Shown in pieces: positions 18,026-28,654 of a DNA stretch of 64,000 bases (positions are counted from its first letter, which is position 1; the number at the start of each line of letters is the position of its first letter). The position numbers were made by a program, and so were the translations under genes. Source of the stretch: Proteus alimentorum (GTDB lineage: Bacteria; Pseudomonadota; Gammaproteobacteria; Enterobacterales; Enterobacteriaceae). The notes under the pieces were generated by a model that did no database searches, was not told the DNA's origin, and saw nothing but the letters and a program-made list of their open reading frames with translations. The stretch lies in NCBI RefSeq assembly GCF_002607735.1, contig NZ_NBVR01000031.1, positions 558,001 to 622,000 of the forward strand. Reading direction: 5' to 3'.

Positions 18026-19276
18026 ATGAATATCGTACTTAGATTAAAACTTGTCTCATTCCTCCAGTTCTTTATATGGGGATCTTGGCTTGTAACGTTC
18101 GCCTCGTATCTCTTTGGAGAACTGCATTTTAAAGGTAGTGATGTTGGGCTTATTTTCAGTGCTCTTGGACTTGCCTCACTTATCGCCCCGGTTATCATGG
18201 GATTTATTGCAGATAAAATAAATAACCGCAAATTAGTGTTTATTACCCTGCATATTTTTTCTGCATTAGCATTAGTGTTAATGTCGCAAATGACGACCGT
18301 CACCACGCTATTTTTTGCAACTTTATTACATTTGTTGTTCTTTATGCCTAGTATCTCAATGGCAAACAGCATCATTTTTGAACTGTTAGAACAAAAGCAT
18401 TTGGAGCCTAATAACTACTTTCCTAAAATTCGTGTTTACGGCACGGTTGGTTTTATTGCGGCCATGTGGGTTATTAGCTTCTTAGGTTTAGGTAATAGCT
18501 ACCACCAGCTCTTCGTTGCAGCGATCGCTTCTATTGTTTTAGCGGTATTTGCAATGTTCTTACCTGCAACTAAAGCGGCTGATAAAAACGAAACTAAAGC
18601 CGAAGAAGTGGCATTTAGCATTACTAATATCTTGCAAGTATTTAAAAAGAAAAATGTCGTTGTTTTCTTATTCTTCGCAACATTGTTAGGATCTGTACTG
18701 CAAATTACCAATACATTTGGTGTGCCATTCCTGCAAGATATTGCACAATCTCCAAATGCAGATGATTCATTCTTTGCACGTTATCCTTCTGTGTTCTTAT
18801 CTATTTCACAGATTTCAGAAGTCGTATTTATTCTGTTCTTACCACTGTTATTAAAACGCGTAAGAATCGAAACTATCGTTTTATTCAGTATGGTTGCTTG
18901 GATCTTACGTTTCGGCTTTTTTGCTTACGGTGACTACACATCATTAGGTCAAATCGTCTTATTGTTATCAATGATTGTGTATGGTTGTGCATTCGACTTC
19001 TTTAATATTTCTGGCTCACTGTTCTTAGAAAAAGAGATCCCATTACAATATCGTTCAACAGCACAAGGGATGTTTATGACCTTAGTGAACGGTTTTGGTA
19101 CTTATTTAGGTGCAATGCTAAGTGGCTGGGTCATTGATTTATATACCACTAATGGTGCGGTTGATTGGAAATCATTCTGGTTAATCTTCACCGGCTACAC
19201 TGTTGCAATCACTGCACTTTATCTGATTTTCTTACTGGTACCTCAGAAGAAAACCAAAGTAGTAGAAGCAAACTAA
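18026..19276 (+). CDS. nupG: NupG-type nucleoside:H+ symporter
   Basis: This 416-residue, 12-helix major facilitator of the nucleoside:H+ symporter family aligns with E. coli NupG in LVSFLQFFIWGSWLVT near the N-terminus, FPKIRVYGTVGFIAAMWVIS, LQITNTFGVPFL and LSMIVYGCAFDFFNISGS. It imports nucleosides into the cytoplasm. I start it at ATG 18026, preceded by AGGAAAA; an in-frame ATG at 17999 would add nine residues. XapB or YegT are related alternatives, but the conserved text is closest to NupG. CRP and CytR control is expected from E. coli, but I could not find a clean CRP site. Confidence 0.9.
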   Translation: MNIVLRLKLVSFLQFFIWGSWLVTFASYLFGELHFKGSDVGLIFSALGLASLIAPVIMGFIADKINNRKLVFITLHIFSALALVLMSQMTTVTTLFFATLLHLLFFMPSISMANSIIFELLEQKHLEPNNYFPKIRVYGTVGFIAAMWVISFLGLGNSYHQLFVAAIASIVLAVFAMFLPATKAADKNETKAEEVAFSITNILQVFKKKNVVVFLFFATLLGSVLQITNTFGVPFLQDIAQSPNADDSFFARYPSVFLSISQISEVVFILFLPLLLKRVRIETIVLFSMVAWILRFGFFAYGDYTSLGQIVLLLSMIVYGCAFDFFNISGSLFLEKEIPLQYRSTAQGMFMTLVNGFGTYLGAMLSGWVIDLYTTNGAVDWKSFWLIFTGYTVAITALYLIFLLVPQKKTKVVEAN

Positions 19277-19312
19277 TTATTTAACCCTCCTCCTTTATTG
19301 TTTGTGTCTCTC

Positions 19313-19346
19313 ACCGCTTGCCTTGAATAAAGACAAGCGGTTTTTT
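19313..19346 (+). terminator. nupG terminator
   Basis: ACCGCTTG pairs with CAAGCGG(T), followed by a T6 run, 37 bp after the nupG stop. Confidence 0.88.
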
Positions 19347-19464
19347 ATCTCTTGCTTTTATCAGAGATGATAAAAATAGAAAGATCACTATTAAGAAATA
19401 ACAAAAATTGGTTACCTTCAATACGTATTGAATTTGGAAAATAGCGGTAAGATTTGAATTATTC

Positions 19465-19490
19465 GCCTCACCGAACAAGATGAGTGAGGC
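19465..19490 (-). terminator. Hairpin just after the hda stop
   Basis: GCCTCAC (19465-19471) pairs with GTGAGGC (19484-19490). There is no strong T run, so it may be a weak terminator or an RNA-stabilising stem. Confidence 0.45.
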
Positions 19491-19493
19491 TAT

Positions 19494-20195
19494 TTAAAGT
19501 TTGAGTATATCTTTCACAAATGGGATGGTCAGTTTACGCTGGGCAACAATCGAAGCGTGATCAAGTTCATCGAGCATTTCAAATAAGGTGCGCATTTTTC
19601 TATCTAAACGTTTTAATACAAAACGACCAACATCTTCAGGTAATTCAAACCCACGAAGTTTTGCTCTTAATTGCAGCGCTTGAATTTTTTCTTCGTCACT
19701 TAAAGGTTGCAAACGGTAGATTTGCCCCCAATCAAGGCGAGACGCTAAATCAGGAAGTTGTAGCTCTATTTGGCGAGGCGGTCTATCCCCTGTAATTAAT
19801 AAACAGGTTCGTCCATGCTCTAAAACACGGTTATAAAGATTAAATAAGGCGAGTTCCCACTCTTCATCACCCGCAATACACTGAACATTATCAATACAAA
19901 CTAAGGATAAATGTTCCATGCCTTCAAGAACATCGGGAACAAAATAGGCACGTTTATCAAGAGGTACATACCCAACAGCATCACCTTTTAAAGAAAGCTC
20001 AGCACAAGCGGCATGTAATAGATGGCTCTTTCCACCTCCGTCACGGGACCAGAAATAGATATAACTGCCATGAGATTGATGAATGGCGGTTCGAATTGCC
20101 GCGACTAACGACGCGTTTTCCCCTGCATAAAAGCTATCGAATGTCTCATCATCGGGCAGAGATAGTGGTAATGATAGCTGTGACGGCGTATTCAG
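19494..20195 (-). CDS. hda: Hda, regulatory inactivation of DnaA (CTG start)
   Basis: Hda is a AAA+ protein that, bound to the DNA sliding clamp, triggers hydrolysis of DnaA-ATP after initiation. Read from CTG at 20195 it is 233 residues, exactly the E. coli length, beginning (M)[18 protein letters not shown], with the clamp-binding motif QLSLPL at about 6-11. AGGTGAGG lies 5-6 bp before the CTG. An ATG at 20240 gives a 15-residue extension absent from the family. E. coli Hda is reported to start with CUG. Walker A is atypical (GGGKSH), Walker B is VCIDN, and sensor 2 is near [12 protein letters not shown]. Confidence 0.92.
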   Translation of the reverse strand: MNTPSQLSLPLSLPDDETFDSFYAGENASLVAAIRTAIHQSHGSYIYFWSRDGGGKSHLLHAACAELSLKGDAVGYVPLDKRAYFVPDVLEGMEHLSLVCIDNVQCIAGDEEWELALFNLYNRVLEHGRTCLLITGDRPPRQIELQLPDLASRLDWGQIYRLQPLSDEEKIQALQLRAKLRGFELPEDVGRFVLKRLDRKMRTLFEMLDELDHASIVAQRKLTIPFVKDILKL

Positions 20196-20365
20196 AAGCA
20201 CCTCACCTGAATAGTTTAATAAACGTGGTGATTCTAACACAAATTCTCACAAGGTCAGAATCAATATTAAAAAAGCACATTGCACTGGTTAAGATAACAG
20301 CAAGATCACCATGATAAGCCTATTTTATAATCAGAAAAAAGTCGTTGTTTAATTAATCGTCTTTA

Positions 20366-21571
20366 TTATCTGAATTTTAATTTCGAAACATCATTCCCTG
20401 AAGGTTGTTGATAAATGTCGAGCTTAAAATATTGGGCTGATGCATTTATATACTCAAAAATTTCAGATTGTGTCTCTTCATATTCAACCCAAGTAGTTGC
20501 ACGAGTAAAACAATATAGCTCTACAGGTAATCCCATCGGTGTAGGTGGCATTGTTCTGATCACCAAATACATATCAGGTCTAACATCGCCACGCATTTTT
20601 ATCCAATTTAGCATGTATTTACGAAATAACTGTAAGTTAGTCACTCCTTTTGTTTCTAGCCACTCATTAATATCGCCAATCTCTTCTTCTTTGCCTTCAA
20701 GCATTATTTCTATGCTCTTACGAAGATGTGTTGTATTTTTTAATTCTAATACTAACTCTTGCGTTGCAAATGAAATTGAAGATTGGTCAATATAAAAGCT
20801 ACGTTTAATCCGACGCCCGCCTGATGAAAACATCGGCTGCCAGTTAGTATATTTTTCAGTCAAAAAGTCTTTGGTTGGAATACGGGAAATTGTATTATCC
20901 CAATTGCGTACCGTGATCGTATGCAATGCGATATCAATCACTTCACCGCTGATATTACTACTGGGTAATTCAATCCAATCATAAAGCTTTAATACTTTCC
21001 CATTCGAGATAAGAATGTTGGCAACAAAAGAGATAAGGGTATGCTGAAAAACAAACATTAATACCGCAGCAATAGCACCAAAGCTTGAGATAATAATAAG
21101 CGGTGATTGTTCAGTAAATAAGGCAATGATCAAGATAAAAGAGATAATCCAGACTACAATTTTGGCAATCTCAATATAGCCTTTAATGGAATTATTCCGA
21201 TGCCACGCTTTTTTTGCGTGCCTAATATTGAAGATATCAAGCGCGTTATTAAGCAATGATGCGATATTAATGATAATGAAGGCGCGAGCAACCGTCTCAA
21301 AGATAATATTCATCTCAGGTGAAAAAGACGGTAGTAGCTGATTAATATAGAGAACGAGTGTAACTGCAACAATAGATGCACTCTTTTTAGCGATATCTTC
21401 TATGGTTTCTTCATCTGAAAGCTCAGTAAATAAAAAAAGTAAACGCTTTGCTATTCGGCGGAAAATCATTTTGGCGAGAAACCACACCACCAGCAACACA
21501 ACAACTAAAAATATTGTGATAAAAATCTGCTTTGATGTAATGAAATCATAAATTTCAATTAGCTTTTCCAT
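20366..21571 (-). CDS. MscS family mechanosensitive channel (YbdG/MscM-like)
   Basis: From ATG at 21571 (MEKLIEIYDFITSK) this is a 401-residue protein. Four to five helices fill about 12-185. The pore-lining helix and MscS beta domain follow: SSFGAIAAVLMFVFQHTLISF, then ILISNGKVLKLYDWIELP and VRNWDNTISRIPTKDF. The C-terminal domain carries an insert typical of YbdG (415 residues in E. coli), which is linked to miniconductance gating. It should open under hypoosmotic shock. In E. coli hda and uraA are adjacent; here this gene lies between them. Confidence 0.87.
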   Translation of the reverse strand: MEKLIEIYDFITSKQIFITIFLVVVLLVVWFLAKMIFRRIAKRLLFLFTELSDEETIEDIAKKSASIVAVTLVLYINQLLPSFSPEMNIIFETVARAFIIINIASLLNNALDIFNIRHAKKAWHRNNSIKGYIEIAKIVVWIISFILIIALFTEQSPLIIISSFGAIAAVLMFVFQHTLISFVANILISNGKVLKLYDWIELPSSNISGEVIDIALHTITVRNWDNTISRIPTKDFLTEKYTNWQPMFSSGGRRIKRSFYIDQSSISFATQELVLELKNTTHLRKSIEIMLEGKEEEIGDINEWLETKGVTNLQLFRKYMLNWIKMRGDVRPDMYLVIRTMPPTPMGLPVELYCFTRATTWVEYEETQSEIFEYINASAQYFKLDIYQQPSGNDVSKLKFR

Positions 21572-21790
21572 AAATTGCGTTATACCTTTTTTGAGATTTC
21601 CCAACCTTAAAACGAATATCACTCGATATAGCAAATAAAATGCCTATTTCGCATAAGAACAGGCAACCATTGTCTCATTTATTTTATTTAAATAAACATC
21701 ATGATTGAATTAATCACACTTTTCTAAGTTTTAAACACTCAAAACATCAAAAATCTTAGTTTTTAATATGACATAAAAATAAAACTCAAT

Positions 21791-21819
21791 AAAAAAGGTG
21801 GAGTTCATCCACCTTTTTT
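21791..21819 (-). terminator. uraA terminator
   Basis: AAAAAAGGTGGA pairs with TCCACCTTTTTT around GTTCA. It terminates uraA on the minus strand and could act in both directions. Confidence 0.92.
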
Positions 21820-21856
21820 ATTAATTTCAACATATTGCTTAGATTGTCTTAATCGA

Positions 21857-23158
21857 TTACTTTTTGTTTGCTGTACCACTCACTGATTCAATGGTGTTAT
21901 CCACTAATTCTGTTTCAGGGCGAACAATACTCACTAATTTAAAAATTAAGCTTAAAACAATACCCACGATGGTCGCTAATGCCATACCTTTCAATTCAGC
22001 AGCGCCAATTTGAATGGAAGCACCACTCACACCGACAATCAGAATAATGGCCGTTAAAATCAAGTTTTGCGGTTTGTTGTAATCCACTTTTGAATCTAAC
22101 AAGACACGAATACCTGATGCGCCAATGACACCGTAAAGCAGTAATGAAACGCCACCCATAACTGGAACAGGCACAGCAGCAATAGCCGCAGCCAGTTTAC
22201 CGACACAAGATAATAAGATGGCGAGAATTGCCGCACCACCAATAACCCATGAGCTGTAAACCTTAGTGATAGCCATAACACCAATGTTTTCACCATAAGT
22301 GGTATTTGGTGTTGAACCAAAGAAACCCGAAATAATGGTAGAGAAACCGTTTGCGAACATAGAACGATGTAAGCCTGGATTTTTCATTAAATCGCGTTGC
22401 ACAATATTGGCTGTAACAACTAGGTGTCCAACGTGCTCAGCAATAACCACTAATGCAGCAGGTAGGATAATAAAGATAGCACTCCATTCAAAACGCGGAG
22501 AATAGAATGTCGGTAGTGCAAACCAGTTAGCTTCTTTAATTGGCGTAATATCAACAACGCCCAAGAAGAAAGAGAGTGCATAACCTGCTAATACCCCAAT
22601 AAGAATAGGAATAATAGCAAGGAATCCTCTAAACATCACAGAGCCTAAGATAGTCACACCTAAAGTTACCATAGAAATAAGCAGTGTCTGACTATCAACT
22701 GGTGCATCTGCACTTGGTAATAATCCTGCCATTCCTGCGGCAGTTCCTGCTAATTCAAGTCCAATGACGGCAACGATTGCACCCATTGCCGCAGGCGGAA
22801 ACATCACATTGATCCAGCCTCGCCCTGCTATTTTGACAATACCTGCAACGATACAAAATAACACGCCACAGACGATAAATCCCCCAAGTGCTAATTCATA
22901 CCCTAAAGGTAACAATAAAAGTACAGGTGAGATAAATGCAAAACTCGAACCTAAATAAGCAGGAATGCGTCCTTTACAAATAAAGAGATAAAGCAGGGTT
23001 CCGATCCCGTTAAATAACAATATTGTTGCCGGATTAACTTTAAATAAAATTGGCACAAGTACGGTGGCGCCAAACATTGCAAACAGATGTTGAAGACTCA
23101 ACGGGATTGTTTGTAATAATGGTGGGCGCTCTTCTACCCCGATTGCACGACGAGTCAT
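21857..23158 (-). CDS. uraA: UraA, uracil:H+ symporter
   Basis: This 433-residue NCS2 family permease (E. coli UraA 429) has 14 membrane segments. Family features include TIPLSLQHLFAMFGATVLVP near the N-terminus, IAEHVGHL with the substrate-binding Glu, and FGSTPNTTYGENIGVM with the second conserved Glu. It brings uracil into the cell for Upp. It is downstream of upp on the minus strand, separated by a terminator hairpin and a small tandem repeat. The start is preceded by GAGAGG. Confidence 0.95.
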   Translation of the reverse strand: MTRRAIGVEERPPLLQTIPLSLQHLFAMFGATVLVPILFKVNPATILLFNGIGTLLYLFICKGRIPAYLGSSFAFISPVLLLLPLGYELALGGFIVCGVLFCIVAGIVKIAGRGWINVMFPPAAMGAIVAVIGLELAGTAAGMAGLLPSADAPVDSQTLLISMVTLGVTILGSVMFRGFLAIIPILIGVLAGYALSFFLGVVDITPIKEANWFALPTFYSPRFEWSAIFIILPAALVVIAEHVGHLVVTANIVQRDLMKNPGLHRSMFANGFSTIISGFFGSTPNTTYGENIGVMAITKVYSSWVIGGAAILAILLSCVGKLAAAIAAVPVPVMGGVSLLLYGVIGASGIRVLLDSKVDYNKPQNLILTAIILIVGVSGASIQIGAAELKGMALATIVGIVLSLIFKLVSIVRPETELVDNTIESVSGTANKK

Positions 23159-23208
23159 GCTTACGACCTCTCTTTAATATGAATGTGAAATTGGTTTGTT
23201 TTGTATAT

Positions 23209-23232
23209 TTCTAACTATAGTTCTAACTATAG
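23209..23232. repeat. Tandem 12-bp duplication in the upp-uraA spacer
   Basis: TTCTAACTATAG occurs twice without a gap (23209-23220, 23221-23232), between the intercistronic terminator and the uraA ribosome site. Confidence 0.85.
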
Positions 23233-23249
23233 AACGAGATAACGGGTCC

Positions 23250-23278
23250 AAAAAAAAGCCGACTATCAAAGTCGGCTT
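23250..23278 (-). terminator. Intercistronic terminator/attenuator between upp and uraA
   Basis: AAGCCGAC pairs with GTCGGCTT around a 7-nt loop, followed on the minus strand by a run of T. It lies just after the upp stop and before uraA, so uraA expression depends on read-through or its own promoter. Confidence 0.88.
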
Positions 23279-23283
23279 AATTA

Positions 23284-23910
23284 TTATTTTGTACCAAATA
23301 TCTTATCACCAGCATCGCCAAGACCTGGAACGATGTACCCGTGCTCATTAAGATGGCTATCAATAGATGCAGTATATAATTCCACATCTGGATGAGCTTC
23401 TTCTAATGCCTTAATACCTTCTGGAGCAGCAACCAGTACTAATACTTTAATTGAAGTACAGCCCGCATTTTTTAATAAATCAATTGTGGCAATCATAGAG
23501 CCACCTGTTGCTAACATAGGGTCAACAACAAGCGCCATACGCTCTTCAATATTGGATGCTAATTTCTGGAAGTAAGGGACAGGTTCTAATGTTTCTTCAT
23601 CGCGGTAAACGCCAACAACACTGATTCGGGCACTAGGAATATTTTCTAATACTCCGTCCATCATCCCGATACCTGCACGGAGGATAGGAACTACTGTGAT
23701 TTTTTTTCCTTTAATCTGTTCTATCTCTACCGAACCACACCAACCTTCTATTGTTACCGTCTCTGTTTCTAAATCGGCGGTAGCTTCATACGTCAGTAGA
23801 CTGGAAACTTCTGAAGCCAGTTCACGAAAGCGTTTAGTGCTTATATCATGATCTCGCATCAGCCCCAATTTATGTTGAATGAGTGGGTGTTTTACCTCAA
23901 CGATCTTCAT
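23284..23910 (-). CDS. upp: Upp, uracil phosphoribosyltransferase
   Basis: Upp converts uracil and PRPP to UMP (salvage). The 208 residues equal the E. coli length. The PRPP loop [11 protein letters not shown] is at about 131-141, and the uracil-binding C-terminal segment is [17 protein letters not shown]. It precedes uraA on the same strand and is divergent from purM across 231 bp, the E. coli arrangement. Confidence 0.97.
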   Translation of the reverse strand: MKIVEVKHPLIQHKLGLMRDHDISTKRFRELASEVSSLLTYEATADLETETVTIEGWCGSVEIEQIKGKKITVVPILRAGIGMMDGVLENIPSARISVVGVYRDEETLEPVPYFQKLASNIEERMALVVDPMLATGGSMIATIDLLKNAGCTSIKVLVLVAAPEGIKALEEAHPDVELYTASIDSHLNEHGYIVPGLGDAGDKIFGTK

Positions 23911-24062
23911 AATTTCTCCTAATGTACGACGCAGCCTGACAAAAAAATCGCGAGATTATACCGCTTTTTTGCCAACATTCCATCGTTTTTCTATTGATAT
24001 TGATCAAGCGCACAGCTTTTAACCACACCAACATGAATAATTGTGACCTATAAAGAAGATCC

Positions 24063-24078
24063 TCGCAAACGTTTGCTT
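24063..24078 (+). promoter_or_regulatory. PurR operator upstream of purM
   Basis: CGCAAACGTTTGCT contains the perfect 12-bp palindrome GCAAACGTTTGC (24065-24076), the core of the PurR box ACGCAAACGTTTGCGT. It lies 66 bp before the purM start. PurR with hypoxanthine or guanine should repress purMN. Confidence 0.9.
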
Positions 24079-24141
24079 TGCCTGTTAGAATAGCATCCGC
24101 ACACATTTTTTCTTAACAGCAACTTGCCGTGAGGGCTCTAC

Positions 24142-25182
24142 GTGACTAACAAATCCTCTCTCAGCTATAAAGATGCCGGTGTCGATATTGATGCAGGTAA
24201 TGCTTTAGTCGATCGTATCAAAGGTGTAGTAAAAGAAACCCGCCGTCCTGAAGTTATGGGGGGTTTAGGTGGTTTTGGCGCACTTTGTGCAATTCCATCT
24301 AAATACCGCGAACCTATTTTAGTTTCAGGCACAGATGGCGTAGGAACTAAACTTCGTCTTGCGATGGATTTAAATCGCCATGATGACATCGGGATTGATT
24401 TAGTCGCAATGTGTGTCAACGATTTAATTGTTCAAGGTGCAGAACCCCTTTTCTTCCTTGACTACTATGCCACAGGAAAATTAGATGTCGATACCGCAGC
24501 ACGTGTAGTAACTGGTATTGCAGAAGGTTGTAAGCAATCTGGTTGTGCATTAGTCGGTGGTGAAACGGCTGAAATGCCAGGAATGTATCACGGTAATGAT
24601 TATGATATCGCAGGCTTTTGTGTCGGCGTGGTTGAAAAATCAGAAATTATCGATGGTAGCAAAGTTAAAGCGGGCGATGCGCTAATCGCTTTAGCATCAA
24701 GTGGTCCTCATTCTAATGGTTATTCATTAGTCAGAAAAATTCTTGAAGTCAGCAATACACAAGCAGAAAGCACATCCTTAGGTAACAAATCATTAGCTGA
24801 TCACCTATTAGCCCCTACTCGTATTTATGTGAAGTCACTACTTTCATTAATTGAAAATGTGGATATCCATGCTGTGGCACATATTACAGGGGGTGGATTC
24901 TGGGAAAATATTCCTCGTGTATTACCTGAAAACACACAAGCTCGTATTGACAGCAAAAGCTGGGAATGGCCACTGGTTTTCAAATGGTTACAAGATGCGG
25001 GACAAGTCAGCACACATGAAATGTATCGCACCTTTAACTGCGGTGTTGGATTGTTAATTGCCGTTAACCCAAATGACGTTGAAAAAACATTAGCACATCT
25101 TGCTGAGTGTGGTGAAAACGCATGGTTAATTGGTGAAATTGCACCACAAGCTGCAAATGAAGCACAAGTTATTATTAACTAA
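24142..25182 (+). CDS. purM: PurM, AIR synthetase
   Basis: PurM cyclises FGAM to AIR with ATP in purine biosynthesis. It starts at GTG 24142 and reads [20 protein letters not shown], close to E. coli ([20 protein letters not shown]). It has 346 residues (E. coli 345). [12 protein letters not shown] and [11 protein letters not shown] are the nucleotide/substrate motifs of the PurM fold. A PurR operator lies upstream, and purN follows after 13 bp. Confidence 0.97.
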   Translation: MTNKSSLSYKDAGVDIDAGNALVDRIKGVVKETRRPEVMGGLGGFGALCAIPSKYREPILVSGTDGVGTKLRLAMDLNRHDDIGIDLVAMCVNDLIVQGAEPLFFLDYYATGKLDVDTAARVVTGIAEGCKQSGCALVGGETAEMPGMYHGNDYDIAGFCVGVVEKSEIIDGSKVKAGDALIALASSGPHSNGYSLVRKILEVSNTQAESTSLGNKSLADHLLAPTRIYVKSLLSLIENVDIHAVAHITGGGFWENIPRVLPENTQARIDSKSWEWPLVFKWLQDAGQVSTHEMYRTFNCGVGLLIAVNPNDVEKTLAHLAECGENAWLIGEIAPQAANEAQVIIN

Positions 25183-25195
25183 TGAAAGCATGTGA

Positions 25196-25825
25196 ATGAA
25201 AAATATTGTCGTCCTCATCTCAGGAAACGGCAGCAACCTACAGGCGATTATTAACGCCTGTAGGGCAAATAAAATCACAGGTAATGTGGTTGCTGTCTTA
25301 AGTAATAAAGCTGATGCATATGGTCTTGAACGGGCAAAAATTGCTGATATTCCAGCTTATTTTGTTGATCCGACTCTATATAATGATAGGGCTGATTACG
25401 ATAAAGCATTAATTGAACAAATCGATGCTTATCAACCCGATATTGTCGTTTTAGCCGGTTTTATGCGTATTTTATCGCCTGATTTTGTGACTCATTATCA
25501 GCATAAATTATTAAATATTCATCCTTCTTTGCTTCCTAAATATCCCGGATTACACACTCATCGCCAAGTTTTAGCAAATAAAGACGCTTTTCATGGTGTT
25601 ACTGTTCATTTTGTTACAGAAAAACTTGATGGTGGCCCCATGATTATTCAAGCTCGCATTCCTGTTTTACCGGATGATACTGAGCAATCATTACAAACAA
25701 GAATACAAGCGGAAGAGTATCGAATCTATCCATTAGCGATCGGATGGTTAGCTGACGAGCGATTAAAAATGCAGAATAATCAGGCCTTTCTCGATGGCAT
25801 TGCGCTTTTCGACAACCTTGGTTAA
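25196..25825 (+). CDS. purN: PurN, GAR transformylase
   Basis: PurN transfers formyl from 10-formyl-THF to glycinamide ribonucleotide. This 209-residue protein has the start VVLISGNGSNLQAII, catalytic NIHPSLLPKYPG (Asn and His, about 107-109) and HFVTEKLDGGPMI with the catalytic Asp. It is the second gene of the PurR-controlled purMN operon and ends before a strong terminator. Confidence 0.96.
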   Translation: MKNIVVLISGNGSNLQAIINACRANKITGNVVAVLSNKADAYGLERAKIADIPAYFVDPTLYNDRADYDKALIEQIDAYQPDIVVLAGFMRILSPDFVTHYQHKLLNIHPSLLPKYPGLHTHRQVLANKDAFHGVTVHFVTEKLDGGPMIIQARIPVLPDDTEQSLQTRIQAEEYRIYPLAIGWLADERLKMQNNQAFLDGIALFDNLG

Positions 25826-25841
25826 CTATTTCGTTTAAGAT

Positions 25842-25885
25842 AAAAAGTCACATTGTGCTACACTGTAGCCCGCGTGACTTTTTTT
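25842..25885 (+). terminator. purMN terminator
   Basis: AAAAAGTCAC pairs with GTGACTTTTT, with an inner stem GCTAC/GTAGC, followed by T. It separates purN from speG. Confidence 0.9.
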
Positions 25886-25931
25886 GTGTCACCCTTTTCT
25901 CTTTTTATTCAATGCATTCACCGAGGTGCTT

Positions 25932-26522
25932 ATGTCCGGTGGTAAGAAAGTTCCACCTATAAAATTACGTCCTCTCGAACGAGAAGATCTCTCTTTTGTC
26001 CATCAACTTGATAATAATGCCAGCGTTATGCGCTATTGGTTTGAAGAGCCTTATGAGGCTTTTATCGAGTTAAGTGACCTTTATGAAAAACATATTCACG
26101 ACCAAAGTGAACGCCGTTTTATTGCCGAAAGTGACGGTACTAAAGTTGGACTTGTCGAGTTGGTTGAAATTGATTATGTTCATCGTCGTGCTGAGTTCCA
26201 AATTATCATCGCCCCTGCCCATCAAGGCCATGGCTATGCGGCACGAGCGGCGAAACTTGCGATGGATTATGCTTTTTCTGTACTTAATTTATACAAGCTC
26301 TATTTAATCGTCGATAAAGAGAATGCTAAAGCGATTCATATTTATGAAAAGCTTGGCTTTAAAAAAGAAGGTGATTTAATAGATGAGTTTTTTGTTAACG
26401 GTGCCTACCGTTCTGCGATTAGAATGTGTACTTTTCAAGCGCCTTATTTTGAACAAAAAGCCAAAGAAGCGAAACCCGAAAATTTTGTTAAGCCGGGTGC
26501 GACTATTAAGCAACACGTCTGA
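25932..26522 (+). CDS. speG: SpeG, spermidine N-acetyltransferase
   Basis: SpeG acetylates spermidine or spermine to relieve polyamine toxicity. From ATG at 25932, with GAGGTG before it, it has 196 residues, starting [20 protein letters not shown]. The GNAT acetyl-CoA motif is [13 protein letters not shown] (about 96-108), and [11 protein letters not shown] is motif B. SpeG proteins form dodecamers with an allosteric polyamine site, in keeping with the acidic N-terminal half. In E. coli speG is far from ppk; here it sits between purN and ppk. Confidence 0.93.
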   Translation: MSGGKKVPPIKLRPLEREDLSFVHQLDNNASVMRYWFEEPYEAFIELSDLYEKHIHDQSERRFIAESDGTKVGLVELVEIDYVHRRAEFQIIIAPAHQGHGYAARAAKLAMDYAFSVLNLYKLYLIVDKENAKAIHIYEKLGFKKEGDLIDEFFVNGAYRSAIRMCTFQAPYFEQKAKEAKPENFVKPGATIKQHV

Positions 26523-26568
26523 TTTATTCAGATATTAAGTTTAAACTTTAACCCTTGTTGGAGTTCAG

Positions 26569-28650
26569 ATGTCCCAGGAACGACTCTATATTGATAAAGA
26601 GATCAGTTGGCTTGCGTTTAACGAACGTGTATTACAAGAGGCGGCTGATAAACGAAACCCGTTAATTGAAAGAGTCAGGTTTCTGGGGATCTATTCAAAT
26701 AACCTTGATGAGTTTTACAAGGTTCGCTTTGCCGATGTAAAACGCCGTATTTTAATTAATGAAGAGCGTGGCTCACGCTCTGCATCAAGTCATGCTCGCC
26801 ATCTTATAAAGAAAATTCAATCAAAAGTGGCTAAAGCCGACCAAGAGTTTGATGCTTTATACAATGATTTGTTACTTGAAATGGCACGAAACCAAATCTT
26901 TTTAATTAACGAACGCCAAATCTCACCGAATCAACAAATCTGGTTACGCCAATATTTCCGCCAGAATTTAAGAAAACACATCACGCCTATTTTGATTAAT
27001 CCTGAAACAGACTTGGTTGAGTTTCTTAAAGATGACTATACCTATTTAGCTGTTGAAATTGTGCAAGGGCAAATTATCCATTATGCCCTGTTAGAAATTC
27101 CATCCGATAAAGTCCCTCGTTTTGTTATTCTGCCAACAGACCAAGGTCGTAGTAAGAAAAAATCCATGATTTTATTGGATAATATTTTACGCTACTGTCT
27201 TGATGAGGTATTTAAAGGCTTTTTTGATTATGATTCATTAAGTGCTTATTCCATGAAAATGACGCGAGATGCAGAGTACGATCTTGCAACAGAAATGGAA
27301 TCAAGTTTACTTGAAATGATGTCATCAACATTAAAACAACGCCTTACCGCAGAGCCAGTCCGTTTTGTTTATCAACGCGATATGCCTGATGAAATGGTGG
27401 CGTTGCTGCGCAGTAAATTAGGTTTATCGAATAATGACTCCGTCATTGCGGGGGGGCGTTATCATAATTTCAAAGATTTTATTAACTTCCCAAACGAAGG
27501 TAGTAAATTTCTATTAAATAAACCGATCCCACGCTTACGCCACGTTTGGTTTGATAACTTCCGTAATGGCTTTGATGCGATACGTGAGCGCGATGTCTTG
27601 CTCTATTATCCTTATCATACTTTTGAACATGTGCTGGAATTGTTGCGCCAAGCCTCTTTTGACCCAAGTGTTATCTCAATAAAAATCAATATTTACCGTG
27701 TTGCTAAAGACTCTCGGATCATTGATTCGATGATCCACGCTGCGCATAACGGCAAACGTGTCACTGTCGTTGTTGAGTTACAAGCACGTTTTGATGAGGC
27801 AGCGAATATCCATTGGGCAAAACGCCTGACAGAAGCCGGAGTACACGTTATTTTCTCTGCTCCGGGCCTAAAAATTCACGCGAAGTTATTTATCATTTCA
27901 CGTTTAGAAAATGGCGAAATCATTCGCTATGCTCATATCGGTACGGGAAACTTTAACGAAAAAACAGCCCGTCTTTATACTGACTATTCACTATTAACAG
28001 CTAACACTGAAATTACGAATGAAGTACGCCGCGTCTTTAGCTTTATTGAAAACCCTTATCGCCCTGTGACTTTTGAACATTTGATGGTTTCACCACAAAA
28101 CTCACGTATCCTGTTAAACCAACTAATCACAAATGAAATTCACAGTGCTCAAGCCGGACATCCTGCTGGGATCACATTAAAAGTGAATAACTTAGTCGAC
28201 GAAGAGCTAGTTAATCGCCTTTATGACGCATCAGAAGCGGGCGTAAAAGTACGATTGCTAGTCCGTGGAATGTGTTCTTTAGTCCCTAATCAACCGGGAT
28301 TTAGTGAAAATATTCAGGTAACTAGCATTGTTGACCGTTTTTTAGAACACGACCGTGTTTATGTGTTCACCAATAAAGGCGATGAAAAAATCTTTCTCTC
28401 TTCAGCGGACTGGATGACGAGAAACCTTGACTATCGTATTGAAGTTGCAGTGGCTTTGCTTGATCCTCAACTTAAACAGCGCGTTCTTGATATACTGGAT
28501 ATTCAATTTAATGACACCGTAAAAGCACGTTATATCGATAAAGATTTAACAAATAGCTATGTTCCTCGTGGAAATAAACGTAAGATCCGTTCCCAGCTTG
28601 CTGTCTATGAGTACATTAAATTGTTAGAACAACCCGGTTCACGAGCGTAA
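26569..28650 (+). CDS. ppk: Ppk, polyphosphate kinase 1
   Basis: Ppk reversibly polymerises the gamma-phosphate of ATP into polyphosphate at the inner membrane. It has 693 residues (E. coli 688). The N-terminal domain starts [20 protein letters not shown]. The autophosphorylated His is His437 in LKIHAKLF, and the second essential His is His456 in [10 protein letters not shown]. ppx follows after 4 bp, the usual ppk-ppx operon. Confidence 0.97.
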   Translation: MSQERLYIDKEISWLAFNERVLQEAADKRNPLIERVRFLGIYSNNLDEFYKVRFADVKRRILINEERGSRSASSHARHLIKKIQSKVAKADQEFDALYNDLLLEMARNQIFLINERQISPNQQIWLRQYFRQNLRKHITPILINPETDLVEFLKDDYTYLAVEIVQGQIIHYALLEIPSDKVPRFVILPTDQGRSKKKSMILLDNILRYCLDEVFKGFFDYDSLSAYSMKMTRDAEYDLATEMESSLLEMMSSTLKQRLTAEPVRFVYQRDMPDEMVALLRSKLGLSNNDSVIAGGRYHNFKDFINFPNEGSKFLLNKPIPRLRHVWFDNFRNGFDAIRERDVLLYYPYHTFEHVLELLRQASFDPSVISIKINIYRVAKDSRIIDSMIHAAHNGKRVTVVVELQARFDEAANIHWAKRLTEAGVHVIFSAPGLKIHAKLFIISRLENGEIIRYAHIGTGNFNEKTARLYTDYSLLTANTEITNEVRRVFSFIENPYRPVTFEHLMVSPQNSRILLNQLITNEIHSAQAGHPAGITLKVNNLVDEELVNRLYDASEAGVKVRLLVRGMCSLVPNQPGFSENIQVTSIVDRFLEHDRVYVFTNKGDEKIFLSSADWMTRNLDYRIEVAVALLDPQLKQRVLDILDIQFNDTVKARYIDKDLTNSYVPRGNKRKIRSQLAVYEYIKLLEQPGSRA

Positions 28651-28654
28651 TTTT

